From: Zhengella sp041738295
GTDB lineage: Bacteria > Pseudomonadota > Alphaproteobacteria > Rhizobiales > Rhizobiaceae
Reading direction: 5' to 3'
Length of the DNA: 9,372 nt
Assembly (NCBI GenBank): GCA_041738295.1
Contig: JBGSQC010000064.1
Coordinates: 1-9,372 of the forward strand
Below are positions 5,271 through 9,372 of this stretch, one piece after another. Below the pieces are notes generated by a model, which searched no databases, had not been told where the DNA came from, and was given only the letters and a program-made list of their open reading frames with translations. A program made the translations under genes and the position numbers. Each line of letters begins with the position of its first letter. The stretch's first letter is position 1.

Positions 5271-6100
5271 GCCTGTCCGGCGGTGATCCGGTAGGCAAGG
5301 GCCGGCGGCAGCAAGCGCTTCAAGAGAACGCCGATGCGCGCCGGAATCGTCATCACATAGTGCGGTCGCGGGTTTCGGCTATTGAGCGCATGACGCAAAA
5401 CACGATGAACGGCTTCCGGCCCCGGCTTCAGCCGCGACACAGTGCCGCCGGCCTTGAGCCGGGCCAGTTGCCTCTCGTAGGCCTTGCGGTGCGGCGAATG
5501 CTGGATGTCGATGTATTTCAGGAACCAGGGCAGTCCATTGGTGGCGATTTTTGACACCACCGGGCCGGGTTCGATCAGGCTGACATGGATGCCCGCTCCG
5601 GCAAGCTCGGCCCGCATGCACAGCGACAGGCCCTCGATGGCGTGCTTGGAGGCGGCATAGGCGCCGCGAAAGCTGACCGGCACAAGGCCAAGAATCGAGG
5701 AACATTGGACGATGCGACCATGGCCCTGGGCGCGCATCAGCGGGATGATGCGGCGGGTCAAATCGTGCCAGCCGAAGACATTGGCCTCGAACTGCGCCCG
5801 CAGTGCCTCCACGGGCAGGTCTTCCACCGCGCCGCCCTGCGCATAGGCACCATTGTTGAAGAGCGCGTCGAGACGGCCGCCGGTCAGCGGGACGATGGCT
5901 TGAACCAGTGCTTCGATGGAGGCGGCATCGGTGTAATCGAGGAAAAAGGCCTCGATGCCATCGGCCTGCAGCGCGGCAATGTCGGCAGGTTTGCGGGCGG
6001 TGGCCAGCACGCGCCAGCCTTCCGCCTTGAGCGCGCGGGCGCAATAAGCGCCGATGCCCGACGAAGCGCCGGTGACGAGGATGATGCGCTGGTCGGTCAT
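5267..6100 (-). CDS. short-chain dehydrogenase/reductase (SDR family)
   Basis: A classical SDR oxidoreductase of 277 residues, probably cytoplasmic and NAD(P)-dependent. The nucleotide motif TGASSGIG is at 10-17, NNGAY at 82-86 (a variant of NNAG), N107 in EANVFG, the catalytic serine in CSS (133-135), and YAASK with Y148 and K152. EPGPVVS (177-183) follows as in steroid- and retinol-dehydrogenase-like SDRs. Residues about 185-277 form an extended, basic C-terminal region including HSPHRKAYERQLARL, typical of this subgroup; the substrate cannot be told from sequence. The ATG at 6100 places the Rossmann motif at the usual position, with AAGG about 11 bases upstream. It is divergent from the YihY-family gene and upstream of the HIG1 gene on the same strand. 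Confidence 0.93.
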   Translation of the reverse strand: MTDQRIILVTGASSGIGAYCARALKAEGWRVLATARKPADIAALQADGIEAFFLDYTDAASIEALVQAIVPLTGGRLDALFNNGAYAQGGAVEDLPVEALRAQFEANVFGWHDLTRRIIPLMRAQGHGRIVQCSSILGLVPVSFRGAYAASKHAIEGLSLCMRAELAGAGIHVSLIEPGPVVSKIATNGLPWFLKYIDIQHSPHRKAYERQLARLKAGGTVSRLKPGPEAVHRVLRHALNSRNPRPHYVMTIPARIGVLLKRLLPPALAYRITAGQA

Positions 6101-6131
6101 GGAAAGCGTGCCTTGCCTGTTGCGGTCGTGC

Positions 6132-6147
6132 TGTCCCATATAGGACA
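6132..6147. promoter_or_regulatory. palindrome in the divergent SDR/yihY promoter region
   Basis: TGTCC-CATATA-GGACA is an inverted repeat that includes an ATAT core. It lies in the 85 bases between the two divergent start codons. The CATATA/TATATG core is the most AT-rich part of the region. On the minus strand TATATG (6137-6142) is 18 bases from TTGTTC (6161-6166), and on the plus strand CATATA is 18 bases from TTGCCT (6113-6118), so one bound protein could control both genes. The promoter boxes are weak matches. Confidence 0.4.
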
Positions 6148-6185
6148 AGGATGATGCGAGGAACAACGGGAAGCAGCCGGTCGGA

Positions 6186-7049
6186 ATGCGCAAGTATATT
6201 GCCTTCAAACGCGTCATCTTTGATGCGCTTGGCCACTTCAGCCAGGATGATGGCTGGGCGATGGCGAGCCATGTCGCGCTGTCGACGCTGATGGCGCTGT
6301 TCCCGTTCCTGATCTTTGCGACAGCGCTCGGCGTGTTCCTGGGTGCCGATGCCTTTGCTGATTCCGCTGTTCACCTGATTTTTGACACCTGGCCCGAAAC
6401 TATTGCCGAGCCGCTGGCGCGCGAGGTGCGCAACGTGCTCACCACGCAGCGCGGCGACCTCTTGACCATCGGCGTGGTGCTGGCGCTGTTCTTTGCGTCC
6501 AACGGGGTGGAAGCCTTGCGAACCTCGCTCAACCGCGCCTACCGTCAGATCGAGATGCGCTCCATCCTGCGGCTGAGGGCGCAGAGCTTCCTGTTCGTGG
6601 TGCTGGCAACTGTGGTGATGGTCGTCACGAGTCTGCTGCTGGTGGCCGTGCCGGTGGCGGTGCGCTACGTGGCCGTGCATGTCCCGGCCATCTGGGAATT
6701 CTACAACAATCTTGATGCGCTGAGGCTGGCCGTGGCTGCGGTGGTGCTGCTGACTGGTCTTATCAGCGCGCATCTTTGGCTGCCGAGCGGCAAGCGACGG
6801 CTGGGCGATGTGCTGCCCGGCGTGGCGCTGACCTTCCTGTCGTGGATTGCAGCTTCGCTGGCCTTTACTGCCTATCTCAACAATTTTGCCAATTACGCGA
6901 CGACCTATGCCGGGCTCGCCTCGATCATCATCGCGCTGGTGTTTCTCTACATGGTCGCGGCGATCTTCATCATCGGGGCCGAGCTCAATGCCGCGATCAT
7001 GCGCTTCCGGCAGGCGAGGGCGCAGGTGGGCGCTTCGGTGAGATCGTAG
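6186..7049 (+). CDS. yihY: YihY/BrkB family inner-membrane protein
   Basis: A polytopic inner-membrane protein of 287 residues from the YihY (formerly BrkB, 'virulence factor BrkB') family. It has about six hydrophobic segments (near 30-52, 90-106, 133-158, 178-197, 210-230 and 245-270). Family features are the early ASHVALSTLMALFPFLIF, the ASNGVEALRTSLNRAYR segment (104-120), WLPSGKRRLGDVLPGVALT (198-216) and the terminal IIGAELNAAIMRFR (262-275). The molecular function of the family is not established. The ATG at 6186 is preceded by an in-frame stop at 6141-6143 with no other start between, so it is the earliest possible ATG. The ribosome site is poor. The last 53 bases overlap the end of the opposite-strand transporter gene. 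Confidence 0.92.
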   Translation: MRKYIAFKRVIFDALGHFSQDDGWAMASHVALSTLMALFPFLIFATALGVFLGADAFADSAVHLIFDTWPETIAEPLAREVRNVLTTQRGDLLTIGVVLALFFASNGVEALRTSLNRAYRQIEMRSILRLRAQSFLFVVLATVVMVVTSLLLVAVPVAVRYVAVHVPAIWEFYNNLDALRLAVAAVVLLTGLISAHLWLPSGKRRLGDVLPGVALTFLSWIAASLAFTAYLNNFANYATTYAGLASIIIALVFLYMVAAIFIIGAELNAAIMRFRQARAQVGASVRS

Positions 7050-7893
7050 CCAGCGCCACGCCGAAACTGGTGATGGCGATGCCCACCATCTGGATCACCG
7101 AAAGGTCCTCGCCGAAGAGATACCAGGCAAAGACGGCCGTGCAGGCGGGCACCAGATAAAACAGCGAGGCGACCTTCGAGATGGCGCCATTGGCAATGAG
7201 ATACATCAGCAGGAAGATCGCACCGAGCGACAGCACCAAGACCAGCCAAGCCATGGCGAACACCGTGTCCGTGTTGATGACGACGACCTGTTCCTCCAGA
7301 AATGCCGAGGCGATGCCGGTGACCGATGCACCGCCGGCATATTGCCAGAAGGTTCCGCGCAGCATGTTGGCACCTTGCACATAGCGCTTTTGCCAGATGG
7401 TGCCGGCGCTCATGCCGAGCACGGAAATGACTGACGCGGTGAGCGTGGCAGTGTTGACGCCCGCGCCGGTAATGCCGATCTTCGGCCAAAGCACGATGAT
7501 GACGCCCACGAATCCGACGGCAAGGCCGGTCCAGTGACGAACAGTGACGCGGTCGCCGAGCACGGGCACGGCGATGAAGGCGGTGATCAGTGGCTGCAAG
7601 CCGACGATGAGCGCCGACAGGCCGGCCGACATGCCATTGCGAATGGCCCAGAAAACCGCCCCCAGATAGACGCCATGCATGAGGATGCCGACAATGGCCG
7701 AATGGATGATCTGCGCGCGCGTCAGCCTTGGCCCGGCAAACCACAGCGCCAACAGCCAGATCAGCACGGCGGAAATGACGAAGCGGACAGCCAGGAAGAA
7801 GAACGGCTCGACCCAGGGCATGGCGTAGCGCGCGCCGATGAAACCGGTCGCCCAGAGCAGTACAAAGAGCGGCGGGGCAATCCGGGTGAGCAT
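6997..7893 (-). CDS. EamA-family (DMT) transporter
   Basis: A 298-residue inner-membrane protein of the drug/metabolite transporter superfamily, with about ten transmembrane helices in two EamA repeats (about residues 4-136 and 148-286). Each repeat has the expected pattern; the first begins PPLFVLLWATGFIGARYAM and ends ITAFIAVPVLGDRVTVRHWTGLAVGFVGVI, and the second ends FAWYLFGEDLSVIQMVGIAITSFGV, with the glutamate/aspartate-gly element before the last helix of each half. Members export or import amino acids, nucleotides or other metabolites; the substrate cannot be told here. The ATG at 7893 has AAGGA 12 bases upstream. The gene is convergent with yihY and overlaps its 3' end by 53 bases. 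Confidence 0.92.
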   Translation of the reverse strand: MLTRIAPPLFVLLWATGFIGARYAMPWVEPFFFLAVRFVISAVLIWLLALWFAGPRLTRAQIIHSAIVGILMHGVYLGAVFWAIRNGMSAGLSALIVGLQPLITAFIAVPVLGDRVTVRHWTGLAVGFVGVIIVLWPKIGITGAGVNTATLTASVISVLGMSAGTIWQKRYVQGANMLRGTFWQYAGGASVTGIASAFLEEQVVVINTDTVFAMAWLVLVLSLGAIFLLMYLIANGAISKVASLFYLVPACTAVFAWYLFGEDLSVIQMVGIAITSFGVALATISPKRPPAPSPAGSA

Positions 7894-7951
7894 GATCTTG
7901 GGTTTCCTTGGGCGAGAAGCGCTCTAACAGCCAGCCACCGGTAAGCAAAGC

Positions 7952-7962
7952 GAAACGTTTTC
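7952..7962. promoter_or_regulatory. LacI-type operator-like site upstream of the EamA gene
   Basis: GAAACGTTTTC contains the perfect palindrome AAACGTTT (7953-7960) with a central CG, the hallmark of LacI/GalR-family operators. It lies in the 121 bases between the divergent EamA and small membrane protein genes, 59 bases from the EamA start codon. Symmetry breaks outside the 8-base core, so this may be chance. Confidence 0.25.
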
Positions 7963-8014
7963 ATGCGAGGATGAAAGGGAAGGGAACTGAATTTGCCTTT
8001 CAAGAGGTGCGGAC

Positions 8015-8305
8015 ATGCTTTGGAGAATTGACCCCTACTGGCTGGTAATGGCCGTCATCGTGGTGACGATGCTGAGCTATCTGTTCGGCTATGCGCTTGA
8101 CCGCATCATGGGCCGCGAAGGTTTTGGCCCGGCCGGCAACATGGTTATCCTCGTGGTGTGCTTCTTCGGCGGCATCTATCTCGCCAACACTTACGGCATT
8201 CGTTTCCGGTCGCTTCCCCATGCTGTGGCTGGCGGAATCACAGCCGGATTCATCGGCCTTGCGCTGATGGCGGCGCTCAAAGGCATGTTCTACCGGGCGG
8301 GCTGA
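8015..8305 (+). CDS. small membrane protein of unknown function
   Basis: A 96-residue protein with three predicted transmembrane helices (about 8-29, 42-60 and 67-90). Between helices 1 and 2 is the polar loop ALDRIMGREGFGPAGN, and the last helix region is glycine-rich (AVAGGITAGFIGLALMAALKG). Proteins of this type and length, beginning MLWR-DP-W, are familiar as conserved hypothetical proteins in rhizobia, but I know of no function. The start at 8015 is supported by GAGG (8004-8007) 7 bases upstream. It is divergent from the EamA transporter gene and convergent with the GluQ synthetase gene, 30 bases away. Confidence 0.85.
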   Translation: MLWRIDPYWLVMAVIVVTMLSYLFGYALDRIMGREGFGPAGNMVILVVCFFGGIYLANTYGIRFRSLPHAVAGGITAGFIGLALMAALKGMFYRAG

Positions 8306-8315
8306 CCGTTCGGTC
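8304..8315. repeat. short hairpin between convergent genes
   Basis: GACCG-TT-CGGTC overlaps the stop codon of the small membrane protein gene and lies in the 30-base convergent gap before the GluQ synthetase stop. Only TTCC follows on the plus strand, so it would be a weak terminator at best. Confidence 0.25.
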
Positions 8316-8335
8316 TTCCATCGCGCCCTGCCGCA

Positions 8336-9211
8336 TCACAATCCGACCATCCTGCGGATGTCATCTGCCGTCGTGCCTGCTGCGCGCAGGCTGGCGAGCG
8401 ACGTGTCCTTGAGGCTCTTGGAGAGCTTGCGCCCGTCCCGGCCCAGGATCAGCCGGTGATGGTGGTAGACGGGTTCGCGGACGCCCAGCACTTCCTGCAG
8501 CAGCCGGTGGATGGAGGTGGCGTGGAACAGGTCGCGCCCGCGCACCACATGGGTGATCCCCTGCAGCGCATCGTCCACTGTCACGCACAGATGATAACTC
8601 GCCGGCGTCTCTTTTCGTGCCAGTACGACATCCCCCCATGCTGACGGATCGGCGCTGGTTGTCCCGGTTTCGTCAGCCGGGCCAAGGCCCGTTTCCTGCC
8701 AGGTGAGCGGCTTGGCGAGACTTGCCAGCGCCCGCGCCATGTCCAGCCTCCAGGCATAGGGCTCGCCGGATTCCATGCGGGATAGGCGTTCTGCTTGCGA
8801 CAGTGACCGGTCAATACCTGGATAGAGCGGCGCGCCGTCGGGATCGCGCGGCCAAGCGCCATGATCGGCCTCGTGGGCGGCGATGAAGGCGCGGATATCG
8901 CCGCGGCTCATGAAGGCTGGATAGAGAAGGCCCATGCTTCGCAGCCTGTCCAGCGCTGCCTCGTACGCGGCAAAATGATCCGACTGGCGGCGCACCGGCT
9001 CTTCGAAGGCAATGCCAAGCCAGGCGAGGTCGTCGCGGATGCCCTGCTCGAAGGCCGGGGTGCAGCGGGCAAGATCAATGTCCTCGATGCGCAGAAGCAG
9101 GCGGCCACCGGACTGGCGTGCCATATCCGCATTGAGAAGGGCTGATAGCGCGTGGCCGAGGTGCAGCTCGCCATTCGGGCTTGGCGCGAAACGGAAGACT
9201 GGCCGGTTCAT
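8336..9211 (-). CDS. gluQ: glutamyl-Q tRNA(Asp) synthetase
   Basis: A 291-residue paralogue of the glutamyl-tRNA synthetase catalytic domain that lacks the anticodon-binding domain. GluQRS activates glutamate without tRNA and attaches it to queuosine in the wobble position of tRNA(Asp). Class I signatures are present: RFAPSPNGELHLGHALSAL with the HLGH form of HIGH (17-20), RIEDIDLARC (41-50), YHLCVTVDDALQGITHVVRGRDL (about 206-227) and the KLSKS loop (262-266). The zinc site of the E. coli enzyme is not conserved: the YPCxC segment reads YPAFMSR (97-103) and the later YPGxC reads YPGID (130-134), leaving only the tyrosine. The ATG at 9211 gives the standard start, MNRPVFRFAPSPNG. The gene is divergent from the glycosylase gene, 77 bases away. 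Confidence 0.95.
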   Translation of the reverse strand: MNRPVFRFAPSPNGELHLGHALSALLNADMARQSGGRLLLRIEDIDLARCTPAFEQGIRDDLAWLGIAFEEPVRRQSDHFAAYEAALDRLRSMGLLYPAFMSRGDIRAFIAAHEADHGAWPRDPDGAPLYPGIDRSLSQAERLSRMESGEPYAWRLDMARALASLAKPLTWQETGLGPADETGTTSADPSAWGDVVLARKETPASYHLCVTVDDALQGITHVVRGRDLFHATSIHRLLQEVLGVREPVYHHHRLILGRDGRKLSKSLKDTSLASLRAAGTTADDIRRMVGL

Positions 9212-9222
9212 CGAAAATGCCT

Positions 9223-9233
9223 GTCCATTGGAC
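9223..9233. promoter_or_regulatory. short palindrome in the gluQ/glycosylase divergent region
   Basis: GTCCA-T-TGGAC is an inverted repeat with a single-base centre, 12 bases upstream of the gluQ start and 56 bases upstream of the glycosylase start. Position makes it a candidate operator; short length makes it weak. I found no convincing promoter boxes in this 77-base gap. Confidence 0.2.
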
Positions 9234-9288
9234 GGATCATCGCGCTATTGCTACCGTGGACGGGTCAAAAGGCAAGCAGGACCGTTCC

Positions 9289-9372
9289 ATGGCCACCATT
9301 GAAACACTGGGCGACATTGAAGCAGCGCTTGCCGCACTGGCCGCGCGCGACCCGCGGCTCGTCCCGGTCATT
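9289..9372 (+). CDS. probable DNA-3-methyladenine glycosylase, N-terminal fragment
   Basis: Twenty-eight codons are visible before the right edge, starting MATIETLGDIEAALAALAAR and continuing DPRLVPVI. The pattern 'D-I-E-x-A-L-x-x-L-x-x-x-DPRLVPVI' matches the beginning of rhizobial AlkA-type DNA-3-methyladenine glycosylase II, which removes alkylated purines in base excision repair. The catalytic helix-hairpin-helix region would lie beyond the window, so the call rests only on this start. AGG at 9278-9280 is 8 bases before the ATG. Stop codons in the other readings and good codon use support a real gene. Confidence 0.6.
   Translation, partial: MATIETLGDIEAALAALAARDPRLVPVI

Noticed and set aside
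6101..6217. Longer SDR reading starting at 6217
   Set aside because: It would overlap the divergent yihY start region and add 39 residues before the Rossmann motif, whereas the ATG at 6100 gives normal SDR spacing.
5379..6773. Very long minus-strand open frame (464 codons) spanning the SDR and yihY genes
   Set aside because: It is the antisense/out-of-frame shadow of two well-supported genes. Its translation is rich in His, Arg and Gln with no domain pattern, as expected from GC-rich codon periodicity.
6947..7948. Long minus-strand open frame (333 codons) over the EamA gene
   Set aside because: It is a frame-shifted reading of the EamA gene, rich in Arg, His and Cys and without membrane segments. 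The 6997-7893 frame gives a clean ten-helix transporter.
1..9372. CRISPR array, tRNA/rRNA genes, insertion sequences, phage or defence genes
   Set aside because: I saw no regularly spaced repeats, no tRNA-like cloverleaf, no transposase or integrase motifs and no flanking duplications. The window is ordinary chromosomal sequence.

Overview
The window looks like chromosomal housekeeping DNA from an alphaproteobacterium, most likely of the order Hyphomicrobiales (Rhizobium, Mesorhizobium, Hoeflea and relatives). The evidence is GC-rich coding sequence, the gene set, and the arrangement of a PduO-type cobalamin adenosyltransferase and a small HIG1-domain membrane protein close to etfB-etfA and a 3-hydroxybutyryl-CoA dehydrogenase. 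That arrangement is familiar from rhizobial genomes, but this is from memory and was not searched. Coding density is high: no stretch over about 210 bases lacks a gene. I see no rRNA, tRNA, CRISPR array, insertion sequence, phage gene or other sign of recent transfer.

Layout. 1-95: a possible gene start on the minus strand, cut by the window edge. 124-1002 (-): 3-hydroxybutyryl-CoA dehydrogenase. 1121-1157: a strong minus-strand terminator. 1194-2896 (-): etfA and etfB, the two ETF subunits, behind a 205-base upstream region crowded with inverted repeats. 3102-3923 (-): rhomboid-family membrane protease. 4088-4429 (+): small secreted protein of unknown function, divergent from the rhomboid gene and convergent with the next one. 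4434-6100 (-): adenosyltransferase, HIG1-domain protein and a short-chain dehydrogenase, listed left to right and transcribed in the reverse order. 6186-7049 (+): YihY/BrkB-family membrane protein, whose 3' end overlaps by 53 bases the end of an EamA-type transporter (6997-7893, -). 8015-8305 (+): small membrane protein. 8336-9211 (-): glutamyl-Q tRNA(Asp) synthetase. 9289 to the right edge (+): first 28 codons of a probable DNA-3-methyladenine glycosylase.

How the genes fit together. The left half has a clear theme: acyl-CoA and branched-chain carbon oxidation coupled to respiration. ETF carries electrons from acyl-CoA dehydrogenases to ETF-ubiquinone oxidoreductase. The hydroxyacyl-CoA dehydrogenase acts on a four-carbon intermediate. 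The adenosyltransferase makes the B12 coenzyme needed by methylmalonyl-CoA mutase. HIG1-family proteins are associated with the terminal respiratory chain in mitochondria. The right half is a mixture of unrelated single genes.

I did not find a convincing undescribed system. The observations most worth following are the three palindromes in front of etfBA, a GluQ synthetase lacking the zinc-binding cysteines known from E. coli, and the terminator that separates the dehydrogenase from etfBA.
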